64,000 nucleotides of DNA from Armatimonadota bacterium (GCA_018268355.1 JAFDWR010000001.1:539797-603796); one strand, 5' to 3'; positions 37,424 to 46,660 are shown, counted from the stretch's first letter. Numbers and translations: made by a program. The notes: a model not told the origin generated them from the letters alone.

Positions 37424-38623
37424 ATGAAGCCCGTTCTTCCGGTGTTCATCGGCCTTTCTTTGATTGCAAGCTGCGGCGCAGGTCCTTCCGCAGGTTCTCC
37501 GAGTTCCGCCCCGAGCTCTGCCCCTCCCACCGGCGAAGTCGGCGCGGGCGTTCCGAAGTTTTGGGTCCGGCCGGGTTACCGAGTTGACCTGGCGGGCGAC
37601 AAGATTTCGGGGGCAAGGTTCCTCGAGGTCGATGACAAGGGCATCGTCTATGTGAGCCGTCCGAACCAGGGCGACATCCTCACCTTCCGGTACGAGAATG
37701 GCAAGCTCAAGCCGCTCGGCACCTTCATCAGCGGCAAGTCGAGCGTCCACGGAATGCAGTTCGCCGACGGTTGGCTCTGGTACACGACCACCGGAGCGAT
37801 CTACAAGTCCCGCGACAAGAACGGCGACGGAAAGAGCGATGAAGACGTCACCGTCATCGCCGAGGGCAACCTCCCGCGCGGCGGCGGTCACTGGTGGCGG
37901 CCGATCCTCGTCACCCAAGATGCGATCTACACCGGCATTGGCGACAACGGCAACATCAGCGAGGCGAAGAACGAGCGCGAGAAGCTCTTCCGATTCGACA
38001 AGCAGGGTGGCAATAAGACGCTCTGGTCCACCGGTATCCGCAACACCGAAAAGCTCCGCCTGCGACCCGGCACGAACGAGATATACGGCGCGGACCACGG
38101 CAGCGATAACTTTGGCGGCCCTCTCGGCGAGCGAGGCGGCGCGAACCAGCCCGTCACGAACCTGAACCCACCTTGTGAGTTCAACCGCTACGTCCAAGAC
38201 GGCTTCTATGGCCACCCCTACGTTCCTGGCTACGGCGTGCCGCGCTACGAATACAAGGATCGGCCCGACATCCTCGAACTCGTCGCGAAGACGATCCTGC
38301 CCGAGTGGAACTTCGGCGCGCACTGGGCGCCCAACGGCTTTACGTTCCTCACCAAGAATGGACTCGGTGACGACCTGAAGGGCGATGCTCTCGTCGCCAT
38401 GCACGGCTCCTGGAACAGCACGGTGAAGGTCGGCTACCGCATCGAGCGCGTCATGTTCGACAAGGCCCTCGGACGTCCAATTGGCGGCCAGCCGATGGTC
38501 ATGACGATCACGCAGGAAGGCAACGTCCTCGCTCGACCGGTGGACTGCGTTGAGCTTGCCGATGGATCGGTCCTGTTCTCGTGCGACGCGACGGGCAAGA
38601 TCTTCCGGATCAGAAAGTCTTGA
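37424..38623 (+). CDS. Sorbosone/glucose dehydrogenase-like beta-propeller lipoprotein
   Basis: The 399-residue protein has a lipobox IASC (Cys17) and a Ser/Pro linker. A propeller of the L-sorbosone/PQQ-glucose dehydrogenase type follows, with GHWWRPILVTQDAIYTGIGDNGN, RNTEKLRLRPGTNEIYGADHGSDN and MHGSWNS. An EF-hand-like calcium loop, DKNGDGKSDED, lies near residue 133. The next gene, overlapping by one base (TGATG), encodes a monohaem cytochrome c, a natural electron acceptor for such an enzyme. The sugar substrate and cofactor are not shown by sequence. Confidence 0.85.
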   Translation: MKPVLPVFIGLSLIASCGAGPSAGSPSSAPSSAPPTGEVGAGVPKFWVRPGYRVDLAGDKISGARFLEVDDKGIVYVSRPNQGDILTFRYENGKLKPLGTFISGKSSVHGMQFADGWLWYTTTGAIYKSRDKNGDGKSDEDVTVIAEGNLPRGGGHWWRPILVTQDAIYTGIGDNGNISEAKNEREKLFRFDKQGGNKTLWSTGIRNTEKLRLRPGTNEIYGADHGSDNFGGPLGERGGANQPVTNLNPPCEFNRYVQDGFYGHPYVPGYGVPRYEYKDRPDILELVAKTILPEWNFGAHWAPNGFTFLTKNGLGDDLKGDALVAMHGSWNSTVKVGYRIERVMFDKALGRPIGGQPMVMTITQEGNVLARPVDCVELADGSVLFSCDATGKIFRIRKS

Positions 38624-39132
38624 TGACCTCGGCCATTCTTCTACTGCTGCTTGGTCCGCCAAAGGCCCCTGCCTTTCGGCCGCTTGCTTACTTCGAGGAT
38701 AAGTGTGCGCGGTGTCACGGCTCGATGGGGTCGAACTATGGCGACGAGTTCGGCAAGGACCTCACCGACGCCAAGCTCGTGACCGTGGTGCGAGACATGG
38801 CGTCGGGCCCCGCCCAGGCGCCGGTGAGCGAGGTGGACCTCAGACCGCTCGTGGCCTTCCACCGCTCGCTCATCCTCGGCAAGCCTTTTGGGATCGTGGT
38901 GGAAGTCGTCGGCGCGACCGTGAGGGGCGAGACCACGCCGGGGTCGAAGGTGAGCCTTCGGTGGGGCAAGGTGGTTTCCGTCGCCAAGGTGGATGGCTCG
39001 GCGTGGTCAGCAATCATCCCGAAGGGCAAGACCCTCAGCGGCGCCGAGCTGGTGCTGAGTCTCAAGGGCGCCACCGTCGTCCAGGCGCTCGATTCTCGAA
39101 GGTACACCGACTGGGTACCCTCGAAGAAGTGA
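38623..39132 (+). CDS. Monohaem cytochrome c-type protein
   Basis: The 169-residue protein has a very short hydrophobic N-terminus (MTSAILLLLLGPPKA) that may be a signal segment. One haem-c site, CARCH (28-32), is followed by a small cytochrome fold to about residue 85 and a beta-rich C-terminal domain (about 87-165). It overlaps the dehydrogenase-like gene before it by one base and the next gene by GTGA. A role as electron acceptor for the upstream propeller protein is inferred from this gene order. Confidence 0.8.
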   Translation: MTSAILLLLLGPPKAPAFRPLAYFEDKCARCHGSMGSNYGDEFGKDLTDAKLVTVVRDMASGPAQAPVSEVDLRPLVAFHRSLILGKPFGIVVEVVGATVRGETTPGSKVSLRWGKVVSVAKVDGSAWSAIIPKGKTLSGAELVLSLKGATVVQALDSRRYTDWVPSKK

Positions 39133-39905
39133 AGCTTTGCCGTTTTGAACTGAAATCCCAGCCCGGGACCATCCGATCTGGAATCATCTACGGAGGAAAG
39201 GTCTATGAGACCGACGGCTCGCAGCCAATCGCCGTCCACGAGGCCGAAGACGTCATACCCCTCAGCCCGATGGGGCAGCCGGGTAGCGTCCGGTTCTTCC
39301 GGCAAGGCGATCAGCGCGGCCATCGACCCCAGTATTTTTACGGTAATCCGAACTCGGTCATCGGCCCGAGCCAAGTGGTGGAGCTTCCCCAGGAAGTCGG
39401 TGCGGTCGACGTTGAGGCATACCTAGCGATTGTCGTCACCGCCGACGGCCGCGATGTCGCTCCCGACGACGCCCTTGCTTATGTCCTCGGCTATTCGCTC
39501 GCCGTCGTCCTCGTTGACCGCGCTGCCGAACGCGAGGAGCAAGCGCTGAACCTGAGCCCCGCCCGCAGCTATGACGTTGCGATTGCCTTTGGACCCGCGC
39601 TCACCACCCCCGACGAGATCGTTTCGAACTTCATCAACAAGGACGACGAGAACCTCATTTCGCTCACCGCGAGCCTGAGCGTCAATGGGGTTGAAGTTCA
39701 CAAGGCGGAGGCCGACCACCTCACGCTGACCGTCGAATCGTTGATCACCGCCGCCAGCTCCTCCGCACCGATTCGAGCGGGCGAACTCCTCCTTTATGGC
39801 CCCCTCCTCACCGGCTCACCCCAAGCCCTCACCCAAGGTGACGAAGTCCGCCTCGCGGTCGAAAACCTCGGCGCTCTGTTCCTGAAGATTAGTGAAACCC
39901 TATGA
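39129..39905 (+). CDS. FAH-fold (fumarylacetoacetate hydrolase family) protein lacking usual metal ligands
   Basis: The 258-residue protein follows the FAH-family layout: SGIIYGGKVYETDG at the N-terminus, GNPNSVIGPSQVVELPQEVGAVDVEAYLAIVV, GYSLAVVLVDRA, and a C-terminal GELLLYGPLLTGSPQALTQGDEVRLAVENLG. In active members the metal site uses an ExE pair and an Asp in GYxxxND. Here these positions read EAY and GYSLAVV, so two ligands appear lost. It may be a non-catalytic or altered member. The GTG start overlaps the cytochrome gene stop, and its stop overlaps the peptidase start as ATGA. Confidence 0.75.
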   Translation: MKLCRFELKSQPGTIRSGIIYGGKVYETDGSQPIAVHEAEDVIPLSPMGQPGSVRFFRQGDQRGHRPQYFYGNPNSVIGPSQVVELPQEVGAVDVEAYLAIVVTADGRDVAPDDALAYVLGYSLAVVLVDRAAEREEQALNLSPARSYDVAIAFGPALTTPDEIVSNFINKDDENLISLTASLSVNGVEVHKAEADHLTLTVESLITAASSSAPIRAGELLLYGPLLTGSPQALTQGDEVRLAVENLGALFLKISETL

Positions 39906-41131
39906 GCCTCATCACCAAATTCACCTTGCCCAACGGCGTTCGTGTCCTCGTTGAGCCGTCGCTGACCGTCAAGTCGGTTAGCATCGGCCTTTGGTGCCAC
40001 ACCGGTAGTCGCCACGAGTTCGACAACGAGGCAGGAATCACCCACCTCATCGAGCACATGCTCTTTAAGGGCACCAAGAAGCGGACCGCTAAGGAGATTG
40101 CCGAGGCGATCGAGGGTCGCGGCGGAATGCTCAACGCCTTCACCGACAAGGAGTCGACCTGCTACTACTGCCGCATGCTCAGCGACGATGTCGCGGTCGG
40201 GATCGATGTCCTGAGCGACATGATGCTGAATTCGCTTTTCGATCAAGAGGAACTTGAGCGCGAAGAGCAGGTCGTGCTTGAGGAAATCCGGCGCGGCGAA
40301 GATGAGCCGGGCGACCACGTTCACGAGGTCCACCTGGAGCAGCGATGGGGCAGCCACCCGCTTGGAAAGCCGATCATCGGCACCGCGGAATCGGTCTCGA
40401 GCTTCATGCGCGATGACCTGATCACCTACATGGACCGCCGCTACCGAGGCGAGAATATCCTCCTCAGTGTCGCGGGCAATGTCGATCCTGCCGCCGTGGT
40501 GGCCCTCGCCGAGTCCAAGCTGGGTTCGATCCCTTCGGGAACCGAAAACGGACAGCCCGCGCGTCCCCTCGGCAAGCCGGGCATGCACTACGTCGAACGT
40601 CCGGTCGAGCAGGTTCACTTCTGCATCGGTGGCGATGGGCTCTCGTTCTACGACGACGACATCTACACCCTCAAGGTCCTCGATGCCGCCCTCGGTGGAT
40701 CGATGAGCAGCCGCCTCTTCCAAGAGATTCGCGAGCGACGAGGCCTCGCCTATGCGGTGGGTAGTTACTCCCTTTCCTATGGCGCGGGCGGCGCATTCAC
40801 CGTGTATGGCGGCACGAGCCGGAAGAACTGGGAGCAGGTTCAAGAGTTGACCGCAGTCGAGTTTGGCAAGGTGATGAGCGACGGCCTCATGGCGGACGAA
40901 CTTGAGCGCACCAAGCGCAATCTGATCGGCTCCATCGTCCTCGCGCTCGAAAGTACGAGCAGCAAGATGATGCGGCAGGCGCGCAACGAACTCAACTTCC
41001 AACGCGAGATCCCCATCGAAGAGACCACCTCGAAGATCGAAGCGGTCAGCGGCAACCAGGTCATCGAACTCGCTCGTCGTCTTCTGGACCCTGCGACCCT
41101 GAGCACGACCGCGATTGGCCCCGCTTGCTAA
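39902..41131 (+). CDS. M16-family zinc metallopeptidase (processing-peptidase-like)
   Basis: The 409-residue protease has the inverted zinc motif HLIEH (His48, Glu51, His52) in GITHLIEHMLFKGT and the third ligand Glu128 in EEQVVLEEI. The C-terminal half carries the family segment EIRERRGLAYAVGSY, which contributes substrate-binding Arg/Tyr. It resembles the PqqL/YmxG/mitochondrial-processing-peptidase group. No signal peptide is seen, so it is probably cytoplasmic. It overlaps the FAH-fold gene (ATGA) and is 2 bp upstream of the histidine kinase gene. Confidence 0.93.
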   Translation: MSLITKFTLPNGVRVLVEPSLTVKSVSIGLWCHTGSRHEFDNEAGITHLIEHMLFKGTKKRTAKEIAEAIEGRGGMLNAFTDKESTCYYCRMLSDDVAVGIDVLSDMMLNSLFDQEELEREEQVVLEEIRRGEDEPGDHVHEVHLEQRWGSHPLGKPIIGTAESVSSFMRDDLITYMDRRYRGENILLSVAGNVDPAAVVALAESKLGSIPSGTENGQPARPLGKPGMHYVERPVEQVHFCIGGDGLSFYDDDIYTLKVLDAALGGSMSSRLFQEIRERRGLAYAVGSYSLSYGAGGAFTVYGGTSRKNWEQVQELTAVEFGKVMSDGLMADELERTKRNLIGSIVLALESTSSKMMRQARNELNFQREIPIEETTSKIEAVSGNQVIELARRLLDPATLSTTAIGPAC

Positions 41132-41132
41132 G

Positions 41133-42728
41133 ATGCCGGCCCTTCCGCCCGCCTTATTGGAGTGCCTCCACGCGGCGACGAGCGAAGCGAGCTTGCTCGC
41201 CGAACTCGCGACCGTGTGGCAGTCGCTCACCAAGGCCGACTCCGTCGATCTGCTCATGATCGACGCCTCCGAGAAGCTGGTCCTCGCCGCGTCCACCCAC
41301 GCGCCCGACTTCGTCGGCCGCATCAAGCTCGGCAAGGGCAAGGGCGTTGCCCAGAGGATCCGCGACCACGCGAGCCCGATCTACCTTGAGGATGGGGCCA
41401 AGAAGCACCCCGACTACGTCGTCGTGGAGAGCCTCGACGACCACAAGGTCGAGGCGATTGCCGGCCTGCCCCTCATCGCCTGGAACAAGGAGATCCTCGG
41501 GGTTGCGCTGCTCAACCGCTATTCGCCTTGGTCGATGAGCGAGGACGACCGCGAGGCGCTCCAGGGCACCGCCTCCCAGCTCGCCGATCTCATTTGGACC
41601 TACCGTGCAGCGTTCCAACACGGCAGCGAGAGCAACCGCCTCGGCGCGCTTAGCGAGGTGACCCGTTTGATGGCGGACTCGCCGTACCTGGAGGAGATTC
41701 TGCAGCTCCTCGTCAGCCTCACCGCCCAACAGTTCGGCTACCGGGTCGTCACCGTCCGGCTGCTTGATGACTCCCGCAAGGAGCTCGTCCTTCGCGCCAC
41801 CCAAGCCCCCGCCCGCGCCTACCAACGCAAGCGCGCGATCAAGCTTGGCGAAAGCATTGCCGGACGCGCGATTGGCGAGCGCTCGCCGGTCATCGTGCCC
41901 GACGTCCAGCTCGAAGCGGACTACATCGGCCACGACCTCGCCGCCGAACAAGGCCTGCGGTCGATGATCTGCGTGCCGCTCATCATCCAAGAGCGACCGG
42001 TGGGCGTCATGAGCTGCTACACGACCGAGCTCCACGAGTTCACCGAGGCCGAGGTCAGCGCGCTCCAGACGCTTGCGCAACAAGCCGCGATCAGCATTGA
42101 ACATGCGAAGCTCCAGGTTCGCACGACCCTGCTCCAAGAGATGCACCATCGGGTCAAGAACAACCTCCAGCAGATTGCCTCGCTGATCCGCCTCCAGATG
42201 CGCCACCCGGGCGAAAAGACCCTCGCCGAAGCCCTCAACGACACCCAGGCGAGGATTCTCTCGATCTCGGCGGTCCACGACCTGCTCAGCCGCGACGACC
42301 TTGACCACGTCAGCATCCTCTCCATCGCCGAGTCGCTCGTACAGCTCCAGCAAAGCTCACTCCTCCGCCCCGACCGACGCATTCAGTTCCTGGTCCGGGG
42401 TGACGCGGTCTATCTCAGCACCGCGCAGGCGACCCAGGTGGCCCTCGCCCTCAACGAGCTAATCCTCAACGCGGCTGAACATGGCTTTGCCCGGACCGAG
42501 TCGGGCGACATCCACATCACGGTCGAGGACATGGACGAAGAAGTTGGCGTTTGGGTGAGCAACAAGGGCGACAGCTTGCCCCCCGATTTCGACCTTTCCA
42601 AGTACGGAAACCTTGGCCTGCAGATCGTGGACAGCCTCGCGCGGTCACTCGGCGGACGGTTTGTTCTTGAGGACCGGCTCGGCTGGACGGTCGCCGAAAT
42701 TCAGTTCCCGCGCGCGTCGGGCGAGTAG
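41133..42728 (+). CDS. Cytoplasmic GAF-GAF histidine kinase (HisKA_2 type)
   Basis: The 531-residue kinase has two GAF domains (about residues 15-160 and 175-325). A HisKA_2 dimerisation domain follows with the phospho-acceptor in EMHHRVKNNLQQIASLIRLQ (His338/339). Its HATPase domain has ALNELILNAAEHG, WVSNKGDSLP and NLGLQIVDSLA. There are no membrane segments, so it senses an intracellular signal, perhaps a small ligand or redox state bound by GAF. No response regulator is adjacent. The last 84 bp overlap in antisense the MASE1 kinase gene. Confidence 0.92.
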   Translation: MPALPPALLECLHAATSEASLLAELATVWQSLTKADSVDLLMIDASEKLVLAASTHAPDFVGRIKLGKGKGVAQRIRDHASPIYLEDGAKKHPDYVVVESLDDHKVEAIAGLPLIAWNKEILGVALLNRYSPWSMSEDDREALQGTASQLADLIWTYRAAFQHGSESNRLGALSEVTRLMADSPYLEEILQLLVSLTAQQFGYRVVTVRLLDDSRKELVLRATQAPARAYQRKRAIKLGESIAGRAIGERSPVIVPDVQLEADYIGHDLAAEQGLRSMICVPLIIQERPVGVMSCYTTELHEFTEAEVSALQTLAQQAAISIEHAKLQVRTTLLQEMHHRVKNNLQQIASLIRLQMRHPGEKTLAEALNDTQARILSISAVHDLLSRDDLDHVSILSIAESLVQLQQSSLLRPDRRIQFLVRGDAVYLSTAQATQVALALNELILNAAEHGFARTESGDIHITVEDMDEEVGVWVSNKGDSLPPDFDLSKYGNLGLQIVDSLARSLGGRFVLEDRLGWTVAEIQFPRASGE

Positions 42729-44351
42729 GTTCCTCGGGAATTCGATTCGGAAAAGTGCGCCTTCGTTGGGCTTGGAGGTCGCCATCACTTGGCCACCCAT
42801 CCGCTCCATCGCGCGCTGGACAATCGCAAGCCCAACACCGGTTCCCTCGAAGTCGCGTCCGGGGTGGAGTCGCTCAAAGAGGCCAAAGATCTTGTGCCCA
42901 TACGCGGGATCGAAGCCGGCGCCATTGTCCTTGACTTCCATCCAGCTCCACTCGCCGTTCTCACCGCCCCGAATTTCGATCTGCGGCGACTCGACACGCC
43001 CGGAGTACTTGATCGCGTTGTCGATCAGGTTGTCAACGACCTGTCGGAGTAGCACCGGGTCGGCCTCCACCGTCGGGAGGGGCTGGACCTTGACTTCGTG
43101 CCGGAAGCCCGGGCTCTTTCGGGGGCCCGCGAGGGCCTGCTCCACCGTGTGGTTGAGGTCGACCATTCCCAGCTCAAGCGGCCTACGGCCTGCGCGGGCA
43201 TAGCTCAGCAGGTCATCGAGGAGCCTCGACATGCGCATCGCCGACTGGTCAATCGACTCAATCGAGGCGCGAACTTCGGCTTCGTTGAGGGGTTCGTCGG
43301 GCGAAAAGGCAAGGCGGGCCTGAGCGCTGATGTTCCTGAGCGGCGCGCGGAGGTCGTGGGACATCGAGTAGCTCAGCGTCTCAAGGTCGGAGTTTCGCTG
43401 CTGAAGTTCGATCGTGCGACGCTGAACGCGACTCGCTTGGCGGTCCCGCTGTTGTTGCAGCCGCTCGATGTAGCGCAGTCGCTCCTGGTTCATTGCCGCG
43501 AGCAGGATGATCGAGCCGCAGAGGATGAGGAGGTACGTGTGGAGCCAATACTCCGCGCCGCCACCCTTGGAGAGCAGGAAGTCCATCGGCCCAAGGCGGA
43601 GGGAGGCGCCAATGCCGCCGATCAGAGCGACGAGCGAGACGGTGAGGCTGGTTTCGTGGGCGGGTCGGTTATAGGCCTGGGCCACCAGGAACGGAAGTGG
43701 CAGGAAGACGTAGCTGATCGACAGCTCCGAGTTTTGTCCCGGCTGCAAGAACACAAAGAGCGCGGAGCCCAGGCTCCCAATCGCATACCAAAAGGCGGCC
43801 TTCTTGTTCTTTGCCGTCTCTTGCCATGCCGCGCGATGACAGCATCCGAGGATCGCGGGCGTCGTAGCGATCACGCCGAGGCTGGTCGCAACCACAAAGC
43901 CCTGGATCACCGCGCTCAGGATGTTGATCTTGTTAAAATAGGCACCGATACTGGCGATTACTCCCGCGCCGATGGAGCCAATAAACCCGGCGAGAAAAAT
44001 CGCGCCGACATCCCAGACGCGCTGAATGGTGGGCGGTCGCCGGAGGACGCGGTCCATGAACCAGATCATCAAGAAGATCCCAACGAAATCGGCGACGTTC
44101 AGAAAGATGGTGTAGGAGGTGCTCTTGCTGATCGAAAGGTCGGCGATCATGCCGAGCGGCACCGACGTCAGGATGATCGGCCAGCGGTAGTTCCGGGGAT
44201 GGACGAGGATCATCCCGAACAGAAATCCGGACGGAAACCAATACACCGAGACCTGGGCATCAGCGATGTTGAAATACTGCACGCACGACCAAGCAAGGGC
44301 CGTGTAGACAAGTGCAATGAGTCCGATTCGTCCCCAATTCAGAGGGGCCAT
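42645..44351 (-). CDS. MASE1-domain membrane histidine kinase
   Basis: The 568-residue kinase has an N-terminal MASE1 sensor of about eight transmembrane helices (1-285) and a coiled coil (about 287-325). A HisKA domain has the phospho-acceptor His332 in SMSHDLRAPLRN. The HATPase domain has NLIDNAIKYSG, EVKDNGAGFD and GTGVGLAIVQRAM. The kinase domain ends at about residue 540; the last 27 codons are antisense to the convergent GAF-GAF kinase gene. A TAAACT box ends 5 nt before the ATG. The ligand is unknown and no response regulator is adjacent. Confidence 0.92.
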   Translation of the reverse strand: MAPLNWGRIGLIALVYTALAWSCVQYFNIADAQVSVYWFPSGFLFGMILVHPRNYRWPIILTSVPLGMIADLSISKSTSYTIFLNVADFVGIFLMIWFMDRVLRRPPTIQRVWDVGAIFLAGFIGSIGAGVIASIGAYFNKINILSAVIQGFVVATSLGVIATTPAILGCCHRAAWQETAKNKKAAFWYAIGSLGSALFVFLQPGQNSELSISYVFLPLPFLVAQAYNRPAHETSLTVSLVALIGGIGASLRLGPMDFLLSKGGGAEYWLHTYLLILCGSIILLAAMNQERLRYIERLQQQRDRQASRVQRRTIELQQRNSDLETLSYSMSHDLRAPLRNISAQARLAFSPDEPLNEAEVRASIESIDQSAMRMSRLLDDLLSYARAGRRPLELGMVDLNHTVEQALAGPRKSPGFRHEVKVQPLPTVEADPVLLRQVVDNLIDNAIKYSGRVESPQIEIRGGENGEWSWMEVKDNGAGFDPAYGHKIFGLFERLHPGRDFEGTGVGLAIVQRAMERMGGQVMATSKPNEGALFRIEFPRNLLARRARELNFGDRPAEPVLKNKPSAE

Positions 44352-44408
44352 GAGTTAGTTTATCAAGTTGGTCGATTTTTGCCGAGGAAAAGATCGTAGA
44401 AGTGCCTG

Positions 44409-45089
44409 ATGAAGGTGATTGAGACCCGTGGACTCGCGCGGAAGTTTTTGATGGGAAGCACCGAGGTGCATGCCCTTCGCGGGGTCGACCTCTCGGTTGA
44501 ACAAGGCGAGTTCGTTGCGATCATGGGTCCTTCCGGCTCCGGCAAGTCGACTTTGCTCAATCTCCTTGGCTGCCTTGATCGCCCCACCGGCGGCGAATAC
44601 CTCCTTGCAGGCCGCCCGGTCCAGGACCTTTCCGACCGCGACCTCGCCCAGATGCGCCAAAACCAAATCGGCTTCATTTTCCAGAGTTTCAACCTTCTCC
44701 CCCAGCTTTCCGCCGCCGAAAACGTCGAGCTACCCACGCTCTACCGCGATCAGCCAGCCTCAAGGTCGGTCGCCGAAGTCCTGACGAGCGTTGGACTGGC
44801 GGACCGGATGGATCACCGGCCTCACCAGCTTTCGGGTGGCCAGCAGCAGCGCGTGGCGATCGCCCGTGCCCTGATCAACGAGCCGGTGCTGCTTCTTGCC
44901 GACGAGCCAACAGGCGCGCTGGACTCGAAAACAGGTGAGGAAATGATGGCCCTCCTCGCTGACCTCCACAAGAAGGGCAACACGATCCTCATCGTCACCC
45001 ACGAAGAGGTGATCGCTGAGAAGTGTGAGCGCGTGGTGAAGCTCCGGGACGGCGAAATCGTTTCCGACGAACGCCTAGCGCGCGCGTAG
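44409..45089 (+). CDS. ABC transporter ATP-binding protein, LolD/MacB type
   Basis: The 226-residue ATPase has Walker A GPSGSGKST (40-48), the signature LSGGQQQRVAIARAL, Walker B LLLADEPTGALDSKTG and a switch His in IVTHE. The family of DEPTGALD ATPases pairs with MacB- or LolCE-type permeases for export of lipoproteins, peptides or drugs. No permease lies beside it; the adaptor-like lipoprotein gene is convergent and overlaps it by 15 bp, so a functional link to that gene is plausible but not shown. Confidence 0.94.
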   Translation: MKVIETRGLARKFLMGSTEVHALRGVDLSVEQGEFVAIMGPSGSGKSTLLNLLGCLDRPTGGEYLLAGRPVQDLSDRDLAQMRQNQIGFIFQSFNLLPQLSAAENVELPTLYRDQPASRSVAEVLTSVGLADRMDHRPHQLSGGQQQRVAIARALINEPVLLLADEPTGALDSKTGEEMMALLADLHKKGNTILIVTHEEVIAEKCERVVKLRDGEIVSDERLARA

Positions 45090-46607
45090 AACGAGGACGC
45101 GCTGGTCCGATTCGAGGCCGGAAAGGACTTCCATTCGATCAACCAGATCACGACCAAGCTTCACTTCGCGGAGCTGACCGCCTTGTTCGAGCCGCACGTT
45201 GCCAACCCCAGGACGGATGAACTGAATCGCCCGCTTCGTAAGGGTCACGCGCTTGGTCTGAATTCCGGTGGGGATCATCGCCTTCCCAGCGACGCCCGGC
45301 TTGATCAGGGGTTCGTTGGAGAGGACCTTGATTTCAAGGATCGTATCCGTCGGCTTGGTGCCCGGTTTCAGGTTGAAAACCTTGGCGGGCAGGTCCTTTT
45401 TGGCCATGGAATCGAGCTGGACCGTGAGCGGAGTGCCTGGTTTGAGGTTGATCGCGGTCGGGGTGGGAATCGTCGTGATGAACACGCGGAAATTGGACCG
45501 CGAGACCTTTCCGAGCAAGCTTCCCTCCGCCACCTGGCCCGTCTTGGCGTCCGGAGCGATGAGAACCCCATCCATCGGGCTCGAAATCGTGATCGACCGT
45601 GAACCGGTGCGAATCCGGCCTCGAACGGTCGGGAAAGCGTCGGGCTCGGGCGAAAGCATGGGGCCGCTGATTCCGCCACCGCCATCGGACGGGTACTTCG
45701 CTGCTTCCTTTTGGGCCGCGCTCAGCTCTTCCATTGCCTTGGCGAGCTCTTGCTGGAGCTCTACGGTGACGCTGCTGCCGCCTTGCGAGCGGTTTAGAGC
45801 GGCGGCGGACCGCTTGACCTCGTCATCCAGCCGCTTCTTTTCCTTGCTCAACGTGGCCTCGAGGTCGTCTCGCTGATCCCGTGCTTTGGCCGCCGCCGAT
45901 TTGGCGGCTTCGAGCTGGCGGACCTTGGCATCAAATTCGTTCTGGCTGATCGCGCCCGCGGCGAGGAGCTGGTCGCACTTGTCCTTGTCGCCTTGGATCT
46001 TTTGGGCGAGGCTTTCGGCCTCTTCGACCTTGGCCTCCGCCTCATTTCGACGCCGAGGGTGGTCGACCGAAAGGGCATCCGCAAGGCGCTGGCGAGCAGT
46101 TTCCCATCGGGTCTTGGCCCGCGCGATTTCGCCGTCCGACTTTCGTCCGCCGGAGCGCAGCTCGGTCCGCAACGCTTCCACCTTTTCCTCCGCCGCCTTG
46201 AGGCGGCGCTGAGCCTTGTCCCCAGTGTTCAATTCTTCGGGGATCGAGGCGGGGCGCATCGGCGAGACCGGCGGAAGGCTTGCATACTGCTCGGAGGAAA
46301 TCCCACCGTCATCGCCGCCGCGCGGCGAAACCATGAGGGTTGCAATGACCTGACCCTGCTTCACGGGATCGCCCGACTTGACCGCCCACCGGACAAGAAC
46401 GCCGCTCGAAGGTGCCTTGAGGTCGACGTCGGTCGAGCTCGAAATCAAGCCGCGAACATCGAGGGTGGGCTTGAAAACCTCCACCTTCGACGTTGCGATC
46501 TCAGGTGGAGGCGCTGTGACCACGCTCGGCGCGGGCATGTCGGTCCGGAGCGTGCAACCGCTCAACAGCACCGAACCCAACGCAATCCACGGCCACCGAC
46601 TCTTCAT
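45075..46607 (-). CDS. Periplasmic adaptor (HlyD/MacA-like) lipoprotein
   Basis: The 510-residue protein has a lipobox LLSGC (Cys18) and a biotinyl-lipoyl-like hairpin at about 62-90 (LKAPSSGVLVRWAVKSGDPVKQGQVIATL). A long coiled coil spans about 125-320, with high Lys/Glu/Ala content. A second lipoyl half (TISSPMDGVLIAPDAKTGQVAEGSLLG) and a beta-barrel/membrane-proximal domain follow to the end. This is the layout of membrane-fusion adaptors that link an inner-membrane pump to an outer-membrane channel. The ATG at 46607 starts the lipoprotein signal; the longer open frame does not. Confidence 0.85.
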   Translation of the reverse strand: MKSRWPWIALGSVLLSGCTLRTDMPAPSVVTAPPPEIATSKVEVFKPTLDVRGLISSSTDVDLKAPSSGVLVRWAVKSGDPVKQGQVIATLMVSPRGGDDGGISSEQYASLPPVSPMRPASIPEELNTGDKAQRRLKAAEEKVEALRTELRSGGRKSDGEIARAKTRWETARQRLADALSVDHPRRRNEAEAKVEEAESLAQKIQGDKDKCDQLLAAGAISQNEFDAKVRQLEAAKSAAAKARDQRDDLEATLSKEKKRLDDEVKRSAAALNRSQGGSSVTVELQQELAKAMEELSAAQKEAAKYPSDGGGGISGPMLSPEPDAFPTVRGRIRTGSRSITISSPMDGVLIAPDAKTGQVAEGSLLGKVSRSNFRVFITTIPTPTAINLKPGTPLTVQLDSMAKKDLPAKVFNLKPGTKPTDTILEIKVLSNEPLIKPGVAGKAMIPTGIQTKRVTLTKRAIQFIRPGVGNVRLEQGGQLREVKLGRDLVDRMEVLSGLESDQRVLVLRAR

Positions 46608-46660
46608 CCAACTATATACAACGTTGAAAACGCCTTTTGCGTTCAACGCTCGGGAGGGTC

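Noticed and set aside
36494-38662. 722-codon open frame on the minus strand
   Set aside because: It is antisense to the TPR and sorbosone-dehydrogenase-like genes, which have clear domains and start signals.
46623-46648. Imperfect inverted repeat GTTGAA(AA)CGC...GCGTTCAAC between the adaptor gene and the HNH gene
   Set aside because: It has a 2-nt bulge and no U-run; it is too weak to call a terminator, though it might be a minor element near the adaptor promoter.
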